The translations under genes were made by a program, and so were the position numbers. Below the pieces are notes generated by a model that was not told the origin of the DNA, searched no databases, and worked only from the letters and a program-made list of their open reading frames with translations. A DNA stretch of 50,511 bases, taken from contig QWII01000136.1 in assembly GCA_021405325.1 (NCBI GenBank), positions 1 through 50,511 on the forward strand. The letters run 5' to 3'. Below, piece by piece: positions 25,040 to 33,204 of this stretch. Origin of the DNA: Caldilinea sp. CFX5. Its GTDB lineage: Bacteria; Chloroflexota; Anaerolineae; Caldilineales; Caldilineaceae. Positions within the stretch are counted from its first letter, which is position 1. Each line of letters begins with the position of its first letter.

Positions 25040-26791
25040 ATGAAGCTACCCCTCAAGCAATACTACGCGTTACTGGCTACCTACCTGGCGCCCCAACGAC
25101 GGCGGGCGCTTTGGATGGCCGGCTTTCTGTTGGCGAGCATTGCCCTGCGGCTGGTCAACCCACAGATTATGCGCTACTTTATCGATGCGGCGCTGGGCGG
25201 CGGCGAGTTGAATCACTTGTTGATCGCGGCTGCACTCTTCCTGGGCATCGCTGTGGTTGGACAAGCGCTGGCAGTGGGCGCCACCTATTTCAGCGAACAA
25301 GTGGCGTGGACAGCAACCAATGCGCTGCGCTTTGATCTGGTGGCCCATGCCCTGAAACTGGATCTCTCTTTTCACAAGCAGCACACGCCCGGCGAATTGA
25401 TCGAGCGGATGGATGGCGATGTCAACAAACTCTCCACCTTTTTCTCCCGCTTTACGATCAACATCCTCGGCAGCGTTGTCATGATGATCGGCGTTCTCGC
25501 CCTGCTCTATCGCGAAGATTGGCGGGTCGGTGTGGCGCTTACCCTCTTTGCCATCGGCGGCTTGTATGTACTGCTGCGCCTGCGCGAATTTGCCACCCCC
25601 TTCTGGGAAAAGGAGCGGCAGATCAACGCCGAGTTCTATGGCTTTCTGGGTGAACACCTGAGCGCGACCGAAGACCTGCGCGCCAACGGCGCCACCGACT
25701 ATGTGATCAGCCGGTTTCGCGCCATCTTGCGTAAGTGGCTGCCTATCCGCCTGAAAGCCAACCTGGCCGGCTATTCCATGTGGATGACGAATGTGGGGGT
25801 CTTTGCCGTGGGCACGATGATCGCCTTTGGCCTCGGCGCCTACCTCTGGCAGATTGGCGCCATCACACTGGGCACAGTCTATCTGATCTACAACTACACC
25901 GAGCTGTTGCGCGACCCGATTGCCCAACTGCGCTTTCAACTAGTCGAGTTGCAACAGGCCGAAGCGGCGATCAAACGGATTGAAACGCTACTGACCACCC
26001 AATCGCGGCTATCGGAAGGCGCTGCCGGCCAACTGCCCGACGGCCCATTGGCGGTCTCCTTCGATCAAATTGGTTTCAGCTACGCCGATGAACCGGACGA
26101 ACGGGTGTTGCAAGAAATCTGCTTGCGGCTGGAACCTGGTCGCGTCCTCGGTCTGCTGGGGCGGACCGGGAGCGGCAAGACAACGCTGGCGCGCCTGTTG
26201 CTCCGTCTCTATGACCCGACTAGCGGTGACTTGCATATCGGCGGCGTCAACCCGGCAACCATCCCGCTCCAACGCTATCGCCAACGGGTGGGTATGGTGA
26301 CGCAGGATGTTCAACTCTTTCAGGCCAGCGTGCGCGACAACCTAACCTTTTTCAACCCGGCCATCCCCGATGAACGGATTCTGGCGGTGCTGGCCGAGTT
26401 GGGGTTGGATCAGTGGTTGCGTACCCTGCCGCAAGGACTAGAGAGCGAACTGGCGGCGGGCGGCGCTGGTCTCTCGGCTGGGCAGGCGCAGTTGCTCGCC
26501 TTTGCCCGCATCTTTCTGACTGATCCGGGCTTGGTCATTCTCGACGAAGCGTCGTCGCGGCTCGACCCGGCCACCGAACAACTCTTGGAACGCGCCGTGG
26601 ACAAGCTACTCCACAACCGCACCGCCATTCTCATTGCTCATCGCCTGGGCACTGTCCAGCGCGCCGACCAGATCCTGATTCTGGAAAATGGTCGCATTGT
26701 CGAACATGGCGACCGCATCGCCCTGGTCGCCAACTCGGACTCTCGCTTTGCCCAACTGCTGCGGACGGGGATGGAAGAGGTGTTGGTGTAA
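25040..26791 (+). CDS. ABC exporter half-transporter, catalytic-site subunit
   Basis: A 583-residue membrane protein: six predicted transmembrane helices (1-300), then a nucleotide-binding domain with Walker A GRTGSGKT (374-381), Q-loop MVTQDV, a non-canonical signature LSAGQ (478-482), Walker B LVILDE with catalytic Glu503, and switch His534. Paired with the next gene it forms a heterodimeric type IV exporter for lipids, drugs or peptides. The altered signature belongs to the ATP site formed with the partner's Walker B, which is degenerate there too. ATG follows TTTTTAGGAGCAATCGT. The two genes are 68 bases apart, separated by a small hairpin, and probably co-transcribed. Confidence 0.92.
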   Translation: MKLPLKQYYALLATYLAPQRRRALWMAGFLLASIALRLVNPQIMRYFIDAALGGGELNHLLIAAALFLGIAVVGQALAVGATYFSEQVAWTATNALRFDLVAHALKLDLSFHKQHTPGELIERMDGDVNKLSTFFSRFTINILGSVVMMIGVLALLYREDWRVGVALTLFAIGGLYVLLRLREFATPFWEKERQINAEFYGFLGEHLSATEDLRANGATDYVISRFRAILRKWLPIRLKANLAGYSMWMTNVGVFAVGTMIAFGLGAYLWQIGAITLGTVYLIYNYTELLRDPIAQLRFQLVELQQAEAAIKRIETLLTTQSRLSEGAAGQLPDGPLAVSFDQIGFSYADEPDERVLQEICLRLEPGRVLGLLGRTGSGKTTLARLLLRLYDPTSGDLHIGGVNPATIPLQRYRQRVGMVTQDVQLFQASVRDNLTFFNPAIPDERILAVLAELGLDQWLRTLPQGLESELAAGGAGLSAGQAQLLAFARIFLTDPGLVILDEASSRLDPATEQLLERAVDKLLHNRTAILIAHRLGTVQRADQILILENGRIVEHGDRIALVANSDSRFAQLLRTGMEEVLV

Positions 26792-26794
26792 TGC

Positions 26795-26842
26795 GAGTTA
26801 CGAATTACGAGTTACCAGTCGAGCAATCGTAATTCGTAACTC
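26795..26842. repeat. 16-bp inverted repeat between the two exporter genes
   Basis: Arms 26795-26810 and 26827-26842 (GAGTTACGAATTACGA) are perfect over 16 bp with a 16-base loop. It resembles the element at 7876-7940. It is located in the spacer between two subunits that should be made in equal amounts, so it is not likely to be a strong terminator. Confidence 0.75.
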
Positions 26843-26859
26843 ATCATAAGGATTAAATA

Positions 26860-28734
26860 ATGTCAACAATACAACCCAAAGTAACCGTGGCGCCTTTCCT
26901 CTGGCGCTTAATTCGCTACCGGCCCTGGCTCTATCTGCTGGATATTCTGGCTTGGATTTTGATTACCTTATCGGAGCTGCTGCCGGGGTTGCTGGCCAAG
27001 GCGTTTTTTGATGCGTTGACCGGCCATGCGCCCTTTGGCTTGAATATCTGGACGATTGTGGCGTTGGTCGGCGCGGCGGCGCTCTTTTATATGATGACGA
27101 TTTTGAGTGGCGGGCTGGTGGATATCCGTCATCGCTTCACCATGAGCGCGCTCTTGCGTCATAATCTGTTGACAACGCTGTTCAGGCGACCGGGGGCGGC
27201 GGCGTTACCCGGCGCGGTGGGCGAGGTGATCAACACCTTCCGCGATGACGCCGAAACGGTGGAGGATACGATCAGTTGGTCGGTCGATCAGATTTCGATC
27301 TTTGTCTTTGTCGTGGCAGCGGTGGGGACGATGGTGAGCATCAATGCCCAGATTGCGCTCTTTACATTACTGCCGTTGGCGGCCATTGTGATCACTGCTC
27401 GTGCGGCCAGCAACCGGATTGAACGCTATCGCGAAGCCAGCCGCACCGCCACCGAACGGGTCAGCGGCGCCATGGGCGAAATCTTTGGCGCTGTCCAGGC
27501 GATCCAGGTGGCGACGGCGGAACCCCATGTGCTGGAACACTTCCGCAAGCTCAACGCGGAACGCCAGCGCATGATGGTGCGCGATAGCGTCTTTACGCGC
27601 GTGCTGGACTCAGTCTACGGCAATATCGGCGCCGTGGGGACAGGATTGATCCTATTGCTGGCCGCCGGCGTCATGCGGGATGAAAGTTTTAGTGTCGGTG
27701 ACTTTGCCCTCTTTGTCTACAACCTGGGGATGCTCACCGAGTTTATGCGCGGCTTTGGCAACTTCCTGGCCCACTATCAACAGGCTGGGGTGTCGTTGAA
27801 CCGCATGGTCGATCTGCTGCAAGGCGCGCCGGCGGCGACGTTGGTGGCGCATCAGCCGCTTTTGCTGGGAGAGGAAGACAAGGAGACACGAGACAAGGAG
27901 ACACGAGACAAGGAGACACGAGACAAGGAGACACGAGACAAGAAGATCGAAAGGCTGCGGCTCTTGGAGGTGAAGGGGTTGACTTATCACTATGCGCGGA
28001 GTGAACAGCGCATGGAGGACAGTGGCGTGGAGAATGCGGTGCATGGGGTGGAGGATGTCAGCTTTCAGGTGGCGCAGGGGAGCTTTACGGTGATCACGGG
28101 GCGGATTGGGGCCGGGAAGACGACGTTGTTGCGGACGCTGTTGGGGTTGTTGCCCAAACAGGCCGGCGACATTTGTTGGAATGGGCAACCGGTGACTGCA
28201 CCGGCGGAGTTCTTTACGCCGCCCTATAGCGCCTATACCCCACAAGCGCCCCAACTGATGAGCGCGCCGTTGAAAGACAATCTGCTCCTGGGTTTGCCGG
28301 TAACGGATGGGGAGCTTGAACGAGCGCTCCACCAGGCGGTCTTGGAAAATGATCTGGCGACCATGCCCGATGGATTGGCGACGGTGATTGGCCCCAAGGG
28401 GATGCGTCTCTCTGGTGGGCAGGCGCAACGCACGGCGGCGGCGCGCATGTTTGTGCGCCAGCCGGAGTTGATTGTGGTCGATGACCTGTCGAGCGCACTG
28501 GATGTCAATACAGAGCAGACCCTCTGGGATCGCCTCTTTACTTTGACAGCGCAGGGCAATGGGCATCAACCGGCTTGTCTGGTAGTATCTCACCGCCGGC
28601 CAGCATTGCGGCGCGCTGACCAGATCATTCTGCTCAAGGATGGACGGGTGGCAGATGTGGGCAAACTGGATGAGTTGCTGGCGCGCAGTGAAGAGATGCG
28701 GCGGCTGTGGCAGGGGGAAGCGGGTGAGGGGTGA
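26860..28734 (+). CDS. ABC exporter half-transporter, degenerate-site subunit
   Basis: A 624-residue partner of the previous exporter gene. Transmembrane domain to about 320, then a nucleotide-binding domain with Walker A GRIGAGKT (414-421), canonical signature LSGGQ (517-521), Walker B LIVVDD where Asp542 replaces the catalytic Glu, and switch His578. A 15-bp tandem repeat adds KETRD four times (340-359) in the linker before the ATPase domain. The Asp substitution matches the degenerate site of heterodimeric exporters such as TM287/288, so only one of the two ATP sites is expected to hydrolyse quickly. ATG follows a weak AAGGAT site. Confidence 0.92.
   Translation: MSTIQPKVTVAPFLWRLIRYRPWLYLLDILAWILITLSELLPGLLAKAFFDALTGHAPFGLNIWTIVALVGAAALFYMMTILSGGLVDIRHRFTMSALLRHNLLTTLFRRPGAAALPGAVGEVINTFRDDAETVEDTISWSVDQISIFVFVVAAVGTMVSINAQIALFTLLPLAAIVITARAASNRIERYREASRTATERVSGAMGEIFGAVQAIQVATAEPHVLEHFRKLNAERQRMMVRDSVFTRVLDSVYGNIGAVGTGLILLLAAGVMRDESFSVGDFALFVYNLGMLTEFMRGFGNFLAHYQQAGVSLNRMVDLLQGAPAATLVAHQPLLLGEEDKETRDKETRDKETRDKETRDKKIERLRLLEVKGLTYHYARSEQRMEDSGVENAVHGVEDVSFQVAQGSFTVITGRIGAGKTTLLRTLLGLLPKQAGDICWNGQPVTAPAEFFTPPYSAYTPQAPQLMSAPLKDNLLLGLPVTDGELERALHQAVLENDLATMPDGLATVIGPKGMRLSGGQAQRTAAARMFVRQPELIVVDDLSSALDVNTEQTLWDRLFTLTAQGNGHQPACLVVSHRRPALRRADQIILLKDGRVADVGKLDELLARSEEMRRLWQGEAGEG
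27877..27942 (+). repeat. in-frame 15-bp tandem repeat (4.4 copies)
   Basis: The unit GACAAGGAGACACGA recurs exactly four times and then partly. It encodes DKETR repeats. Identity of the copies suggests recent slippage; it changes the length of the linker between membrane and ATPase domains without breaking the frame. Confidence 0.9.
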
Positions 28735-28751
28735 TAGAGCGGCTTGCCGTC

Positions 28752-28788
28752 GAGAGTAAGAGATTGAGAGATTCAATCTCTTACTCTC
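28752..28788. terminator. bidirectional hairpin terminator
   Basis: Arms 28752-28767 and 28773-28788 (GAGAGTAAGAGATTGA) are perfect over 16 bp with a five-base loop, followed by TTGCTTT. It sits between the stop of the exporter gene and the stop of the convergent GlsB gene at 28794. Confidence 0.75.
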
Positions 28789-28793
28789 TTGCT

Positions 28794-29033
28794 TTATCGT
28801 CGAACCAGGCGGACGATGTACAACAAAATAATAGCGCCAACGACGGCGGCGACTAAGGAACTGATAAGATTGCCGGCGCCGATGCCTAACATGCCAAAGA
28901 GCCAGCCGCCAATGAAGGAGCCGACAATGCCAACACCAATATTACCGAGCAAGCCAAAGCCGCCGCCCTTCATGACCTGGCCGGCGATCCAACCAGCGAG
29001 CGCGCCGATGATGATCCAGAGAATAAAGTCCAT
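28794..29033 (-). CDS. GlsB/YeaQ/YmgE family stress-associated membrane protein
   Basis: A 79-residue protein beginning MDFILWIIIGALAGWIAGQV, then KGGGFGLLGNIGVGIVGSFIGGW and a last helix VAAVVGAIILLYIVRLVRR. This glycine-rich three-helix pattern is the signature of the GlsB/YeaQ/YmgE (transglycosylase-associated) family; its molecular role is not established. ATG 29033 follows AAAGGAAACTGCT. The open frame is longer by 31 codons, but the family starts at this Met. It is divergent from the nucleotidyltransferase gene at 29139. Confidence 0.9.
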   Translation of the reverse strand: MDFILWIIIGALAGWIAGQVMKGGGFGLLGNIGVGIVGSFIGGWLFGMLGIGAGNLISSLVAAVVGAIILLYIVRLVRR

Positions 29034-29138
29034 AGCAGTTTCCTTTCGTTGTGTTGATGACGGAGGTGAGGCGGAAAAAGGAGGCAGCTTTATTAAAGCA
29101 CAAGTAAATGCGTTTTTCAAGCCCAAACGCGAGGAAAA

Positions 29139-29966
29139 ATGTCACAGGTAACCTATCCGGGAACAGTGCAGCATCAACGTGTGCTGCAAGCTATCGCTGA
29201 CTGCTACCGCGGCGATAAACGTATTCGTGCCGTTGGTCTGTTCGGTTCGTTGGGGCGCGGAAACTGGCACGAATTTTCTGATCTGGATCTAGACGTGGTA
29301 ATCGCTGATCACGTTCAGATTAGTGTTGCCGACGAAATTGCACGTTTGTGCGCTGCGCTGGTTGCTGTCGGGGAAGAGGCTTTGCTCATTGTCCCCAGTG
29401 CGCCGGATGCAGGTGATGTTGTCTTTGCTTCATTGCTGGAGCTTTCTATCCGCTATCACCCGTTGGCAACGACCAACTGGAAAATTACCGATAGCTTGGT
29501 GTTGCTCTGTGGCGATCTGGATCTGGCCGTCATTGTCGCCGCTGGTCAGCAGAATCGCACGGCAAGTGGCGTCCCGTCACCGGCTGCTTTGGTGGATCGC
29601 TATCTGCACTATGCCGTTGGTGTTTCTGTCCAGATCCGCCGTCAACAGCTTTGGCTTGCCATTGACCTGCTGCACCGGATGCGTGACTTGCTCATGCAGT
29701 TGTATGCCCAGGCGTATGGCTACAATCGGCCGATTCACGCTTTTCAGCAACATGCGGAGCATTCGCTACAGAGCCGCATGAGAGCCATGCTTCCGCAACA
29801 TGACTTGAAATCGGTTTATCTCGCGCTGGAACAGGGGCTTACTATCGTTGAAGCTGATCTATTTACGCTGTCACATGGGCAGATTGTGTTAAATGATGCC
29901 CACCATAAGCTGTTAATTAGAGTACGGCAACGTATCAAACCGAATGATTCCATAGACAGAGAATAA
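29139..29966 (+). CDS. Nucleotidyltransferase domain protein
   Basis: A 275-residue protein with a MNT/NTase start: LFGSLGRGNW at about 34-43 and DLDLDVVIAD with Asp48, Asp50 and Asp52 as metal ligands. The GSxGRG and DxD motifs are complete, so catalysis is possible. The C-terminal half is helical (HRMRDLLMQLYAQAYGYNR) and resembles the substrate-binding half of aminoglycoside nucleotidyltransferases. The role, such as antibiotic adenylylation or AMPylation of a protein, cannot be chosen. The ATG follows GAGGAAAA. No antitoxin-like HEPN partner is adjacent. A second NTase gene is 2 kb away. Confidence 0.8.
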   Translation: MSQVTYPGTVQHQRVLQAIADCYRGDKRIRAVGLFGSLGRGNWHEFSDLDLDVVIADHVQISVADEIARLCAALVAVGEEALLIVPSAPDAGDVVFASLLELSIRYHPLATTNWKITDSLVLLCGDLDLAVIVAAGQQNRTASGVPSPAALVDRYLHYAVGVSVQIRRQQLWLAIDLLHRMRDLLMQLYAQAYGYNRPIHAFQQHAEHSLQSRMRAMLPQHDLKSVYLALEQGLTIVEADLFTLSHGQIVLNDAHHKLLIRVRQRIKPNDSIDRE

Positions 29967-29992
29967 AAAGGTCAGCCAGGGTAACGGCCTAA

Positions 29993-30118
29993 TTTGACAA
30001 TGTCACGCTTCAGCCAGACCTCCGGGAAGTGGTCAAAGACAGATCGGTAGTAGCAAGCTTTCCTGACCACTTCCCGGAGGTCTGGCGGTGACTCAGCCGC
30101 GAATGTGACATTGTCAAA
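29993..30118. repeat. 126-bp compound inverted repeat
   Basis: Outer arms TTTGACAATGTCAC (29993-30006) and its complement (30105-30118) are perfect over 14 bp. Inner arms 30013-30035 and 30064-30086 (GCCAGACCTCCGGGAAGTGG) are perfect over 23 bp with a 28-base centre. The halves differ in length, giving bulges. This is a stand-alone cruciform-capable unit, with no coding frame and no copies elsewhere here. Confidence 0.85.
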
Positions 30119-30192
30119 CTAATTGAATCAGGTAAGTACGGCGTTGGACAATACGTACACGATTCATCTGGAGCAAGCGGACTGTCACCCTA

Positions 30193-30585
30193 TTACGAGA
30201 GTTTGGCTTTGTGTTGGAGTTGGGCTTTTGCACGTAGGATGCCAAGGAAATCACCAAGTTCGACATAAAAGTCTAATTCTTGGACTTCCGCGTCGGTTAA
30301 GCCTTGTGTTTGCTCTTTTTCGAGCAGGTTACTTGCCCGTTGACGCGGTTCGGACGAAAGCTGAAATTGAAGAATTGCGGACGGCGATGGCCCACTCGCC
30401 AAGAAGTCCATAACTTCATTATAGGCTTTCACGTTTGCCGTCTCGGCAAATGGCAAGCCTGGCAAGTCAACAGCAAAGGCTGTCACCAGTTCTTCTTCCA
30501 GTGTACGTCTGGTTTGCCGGCTGCGGGCAGCAAATTGTTGGTACAGCGGATCAGGTAGTTGGATTGTTACGGTATGGTTGACCAT
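30193..30585 (-). CDS. Solo RHH/antitoxin-like protein
   Basis: About 130 residues with an RHH-like opening, HTVTIQLPDPLYQQFAARSRQ then RRTLEEELVTAF, and a C-terminal helix LDFYVELGDFLGILRAKAQL. The N-terminal plan matches the protein at 2567-3001, which has an HNH partner; no HNH gene is here, so this one seems to be an orphan or a relic. ATG 30585 follows AGAAAGGCGCTT. It could bind DNA as a dimer and repress its own gene; no toxin gene is adjacent. Both flanks are empty of genes. Confidence 0.7.
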   Translation of the reverse strand: MVNHTVTIQLPDPLYQQFAARSRQTRRTLEEELVTAFAVDLPGLPFAETANVKAYNEVMDFLASGPSPSAILQFQLSSEPRQRASNLLEKEQTQGLTDAEVQELDFYVELGDFLGILRAKAQLQHKAKLS

Positions 30586-31070
30586 AAGCGCCTTTCTGGG
30601 CAAATCAACAAAGAATAGGTCAATTATACCTTAGTTTAGGATGAAACATGCAATGGCAGAGAAAGCAGGGAAAAAGGAGGCGGTGATGGTAGCGATAAAG
30701 GCTTTAAAAACGCGAAAGGGCCAGTCGGCCAGACCAGCCCTTCGACGTTGATAAGTGCAGTTGCCGGAAAAGTGTCACCTGTACAGCATCCCAGCGGTTT
30801 TGGTGTTACCAAGAAACTGTCGCATAGGCAGTATCCTAGTGGTTGACGAAGGCTTCGGTGACCGCAGAACCAGGGGCGTTTCAGGGTTCTTCTATCTTCG
30901 CTGTTGTTGGTTCTATTATAACAGAGGGGTAGGCCGAATGAAGGACATTCATCTGTCAAATAGCCGACATTTTCTATCAAAAACTGACATCTAAGCAAGA
31001 AATCCATGAAATCAAGTAGTTTGTGATGCGGCTTGCTTTTGGAGTTTCTATTATCAAGAAAGGACTTGTT
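30586..31070. other. 485-bp region without a supported gene
   Basis: No convincing coding frame. The frames open here, on both strands, have unnatural composition (runs of Cys, Phe, Pro) and no ribosome-binding sites. No long inverted repeat of the type found in other spacers is apparent. The last 60 bases carry a T-rich stretch before the AAAGGACTTGTT site of the next gene. Confidence 0.55.
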
Positions 31071-31427
31071 ATGAAAAAGAGTTCTAAACAGAAAAAGAAC
31101 AAACAAAAAGAACAGGCGCTGCAACCCAAGCCACAGCAGAAACCCGATCTCTTGGTAGCAGCCAAAGCCGAGGAGCAACCGCTGCCCGCTACAGAGGGCA
31201 TAGATGCTGCACCCCTTAGTCCGACGCTGCCTGCTGAACAAGCGACGATGGAAACGGGGGGCGAGGCCGCCGTCAACCAAGACGCGCCGCTCAATGCCGC
31301 AGCTTTTCTCAAACAAAAGGCGGCCCTGGTAGCCCAGAATCAACAGCGCAACCAGTGGAACCAGCAGCGCAAGGCTGGCAAGATGGTCAACGCCCATGTC
31401 CCCAAACGCTTTAATCGCGGTGGGTGA
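31071..31427 (+). CDS. Small basic low-complexity protein
   Basis: A 118-residue protein with a Lys-rich start (MKKSSKQKKNKQKEQ), an Ala/Pro/Glu-rich middle, a Gln/Asn-rich stretch (AQNQQRNQWNQQRKAGKMV) and the tail AHVPKRFNRGG. It is probably disordered, and the positive charge suggests nucleic-acid or ribosome binding; no motif is recognised. ATG 31071 after AAAGGA is preferred over Met codons upstream. The antisense frame 30636-31397 is a shadow. Confidence 0.6.
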   Translation: MKKSSKQKKNKQKEQALQPKPQQKPDLLVAAKAEEQPLPATEGIDAAPLSPTLPAEQATMETGGEAAVNQDAPLNAAAFLKQKAALVAQNQQRNQWNQQRKAGKMVNAHVPKRFNRGG

Positions 31428-31456
31428 CAGCGCAATGGGGATTGTATAAACTGCCT

Positions 31457-31500
31457 ATTCCAAGTGACCGGCGCAGTAACAAGCGTCGGTCACTTGGAAT
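31457..31500. repeat. 14-bp inverted repeat before the acetyltransferase
   Basis: ATTCCAAGTGACCG (31457-31470) and its complement (31487-31500) are perfect over 14 bp, with a loop that also has partly complementary GCGC/GCGT bases. It lies 22 bases before the next start codon and after the stop of the basic protein gene. Confidence 0.75.
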
Positions 31501-31522
31501 GACATACCAAAAGGAACGTATG

Positions 31523-32002
31523 ATGACTGAATCGACAACAACCGTCACCCACGACGCAACGGTCACGCTGCGGGAAATCACCGCAGCGACCGTCAATGAT
31601 ATTCTGAAGCTGAAAGTTGCTGCCGCCCAGGAGCAATTTGTCGCCAACAATGCCGTCTCGCTTGCGCAGGCGCACTTCTCGAAATATGCCTGGTTCCGCG
31701 CCATCTACGCTGACGAAACGCCGGTCGGCTTTCTGATGCTGCATGATGAACCAGAGAGCGCAGAAGGGCCAATTTATTATCTGTGGCGCTTTATGCTCGA
31801 TGATCGCTATCAACGCATGGGCTTTGGCCGCAAAGCCATTGGTCTACTGGTTGACTATGTGAAGACACGACCCAATGCCACCGAACTCTTGCTCAGTTAT
31901 GTGCCGCAAGATGGCGGGCCAAAACCGTTTTATGAAAGTTTGGGCTTTGTCCACACCGGTCGCGAACATGATGGTGAGTTGGAAATGCGGTTAACCCTAT
32001 GA
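31523..32002 (+). CDS. GNAT acetyltransferase (SpeG/Blt-like)
   Basis: A 159-residue GNAT protein. VTLREITAATVNDILKL, AIYADETPVGFLML, IYYLWRFMLDDRYQRMGFGRKAIGLLV (acetyl-CoA P-loop QRMGFGRKA) and FYESLGFVHTGREHDGELEM match the spermine/spermidine N-acetyltransferase-like group. It transfers acetyl from acetyl-CoA to an amine, probably a polyamine; the specific substrate is inferred from family resemblance. Of adjacent ATGs at 31520 and 31523, the second has better spacing to AAGGA. Its stop overlaps the start of a small ORF (ATGA at 31999-32002). Confidence 0.85.
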   Translation: MTESTTTVTHDATVTLREITAATVNDILKLKVAAAQEQFVANNAVSLAQAHFSKYAWFRAIYADETPVGFLMLHDEPESAEGPIYYLWRFMLDDRYQRMGFGRKAIGLLVDYVKTRPNATELLLSYVPQDGGPKPFYESLGFVHTGREHDGELEMRLTL

Positions 32003-32160
32003 TCAGGGAGGGTCATTTTCAGCAGTGTATCTATCGCGGTGGCGACGAGTGGTGGGATGAGTATTTCTATACTACGTTGGCGCAGGAGTGGTTTCAACAG
32101 AAGATAAGAGGGAAGGATGCCCATAACACGCCAATCAACAACCAAGACCCTCGCCCTTGA
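31999..32160 (+). CDS. Possible 53-residue small ORF overlapping two genes
   Basis: ATG at 31999 overlaps the acetyltransferase stop (ATGA), and the frame reads to TGA at 32158-32160, overlapping the next gene by 44 bases in another frame. The product starts MIREGHFQQCIYRGG and has the aromatic stretch DEWWDEYFYTTLAQEWFQQK. The four-base overlap suggests translational coupling and the composition is protein-like, but 53 codons is short and the downstream overlap argues against. It might instead be a decayed domain. Confidence 0.35.
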   Translation: MIREGHFQQCIYRGGDEWWDEYFYTTLAQEWFQQKIRGKDAHNTPINNQDPRP

Positions 32161-32890
32161 GGAAGTAATCGCCCGACTATCCCAACAGGCGGCGGTCGAT
32201 GGCCTCGTCGTTGTTGGCTCGGCGGCGCAAGAGCAATTGACGCCAGCCAGCGACTATGATTTGGTGCTTATCCTTGCGGCAATGCCTGTGCCGCTGCATG
32301 TTGGTGTAACCTATATCGATGGGCGTTTTACGGATCTACTCTTTCACACGGTTGACCAAGTTGAACAGATTCTGGCGGCAACGACCCCCGTTGACTTCTG
32401 GGATTGGACAGGTCGGTTGATCGACTGGCTACAAACGGGGAACGTCGTCTTTGACCGGCATGGTAAAATCGGTCAAGCCCAGGCCAAAGTCAAATCGGGG
32501 GTTTGGCTGCAAACCAACAACGATCAAGCGACCTACGGAGCGTGGCAGAGTATCAACTATAATTTGCAGGTGGTGCGGCGTTATCTGGCGGCTGATGATC
32601 CAGCCTATCTCGCCGCCGCCGACATCCGCATGATGCTCTTTGGGCCGCAGGATCTCTTCTTTACCTATTTCACCGTCCGTGGCCTGCCGCCGGATAACGA
32701 GAAGAAAGTGATCCAATATCTGCAAAGCCACGACCCGGAATACCTGTGGCTTTTCAATCGGTTTCTGACGGAGCAGGATCGCCATGTCAAATATCAACTT
32801 TATGAAGAGCTGGCGGCGTTGACGCTGGCGCCGGTTGGTGGGCTGTGGCCGACGGGAGAAACCATTTTGAATCTTGACCACAGATTGTGA
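32117..32890 (+). CDS. Nucleotidyltransferase-fold protein
   Basis: A 257-residue protein with VVVGSAAQEQLTPASDYDLV: the GS motif at 34-35 and the DxD pair at Asp46 and Asp48. The third Asp may lie in FTDLLFHTV (about residue 75). The C-terminal half, with LFFTYFTVRGLPPDNEKKV and LFNRFLTEQDRHVKYQLYEEL, is helical. It differs from the gene at 29139 in length and loops, so it is not a recent duplicate. The reaction is unknown. GAGGGAAGG lies directly before ATG 32117, with short spacing. Confidence 0.72.
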   Translation: MPITRQSTTKTLALEEVIARLSQQAAVDGLVVVGSAAQEQLTPASDYDLVLILAAMPVPLHVGVTYIDGRFTDLLFHTVDQVEQILAATTPVDFWDWTGRLIDWLQTGNVVFDRHGKIGQAQAKVKSGVWLQTNNDQATYGAWQSINYNLQVVRRYLAADDPAYLAAADIRMMLFGPQDLFFTYFTVRGLPPDNEKKVIQYLQSHDPEYLWLFNRFLTEQDRHVKYQLYEELAALTLAPVGGLWPTGETILNLDHRL

Positions 32891-33204
32891 CGCCCGCGCT
32901 GGAAGCGGATGCTCTCGACTTTTGGGAATCGTTAGTGCGCAATGCCCCGTAGGTGCGGTTTGTAACCGCACGAGCTTTGGTGAACCTGTATAGCCACAAA
33001 CCTATGCCTATCAAGCCAAGGGTTTCCAGGGCGTGGGAAGAGTAGTCTGTCACTCTGAAAGGGTCTCTAGGCTGCAATACCCTAGAGACCCTTTCAGAGT
33101 GACAGGCAAGTCTCTAGGGTTTCCCAGAGAACCCTTAGCGCCATGCCGATAGGTTACAAGCCGCACTTACTGACCAAATACAAATAAAGAAAGAAAGCAA
33201 CGCG
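32891..33204. other. 314-bp intergenic region with repeats
   Basis: No gene is seen. Contents: a single arm of the GTAGGTGCGGTTTGTAACC repeat near 32950 (a full hairpin of that family is at 34101-34178), the perfect hairpin at 33045-33107, and a small stem AGGGTT/AACCCT (33116-33135). The start of the methylase gene at 33205 has only a weak AAGAAAG ribosome-binding site. Confidence 0.6.
33045..33107. repeat. 25-bp perfect inverted repeat
   Basis: Arms 33047-33071 and 33081-33105 (CTGTCACTCTGAAAGGGTCT followed by CTAGG, and its complement) are perfect over 25 bp with a nine-base loop; G-T and G-C pairs extend it to 33045 and 33107. No U-run follows on either side. Confidence 0.85.

Noticed and set aside
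27877..27942. CRISPR or regulatory repeat
   Set aside because: The 15-bp unit is in frame and encodes a KETRD linker within a full ABC transporter gene.
27652..28776. 374-codon minus-strand open frame over the second ABC gene
   Set aside because: It is the antisense of an evident ATPase domain, with Arg/His/Pro-rich composition and repeated LLVSC from the tandem repeat.
30636..31397. 253-codon minus-strand open frame
   Set aside because: Its product is Cys-, Phe- and Leu-rich without any family motif, it has no ribosome-binding site, and it lies antisense to a better-supported basic protein gene at 31071-31427.
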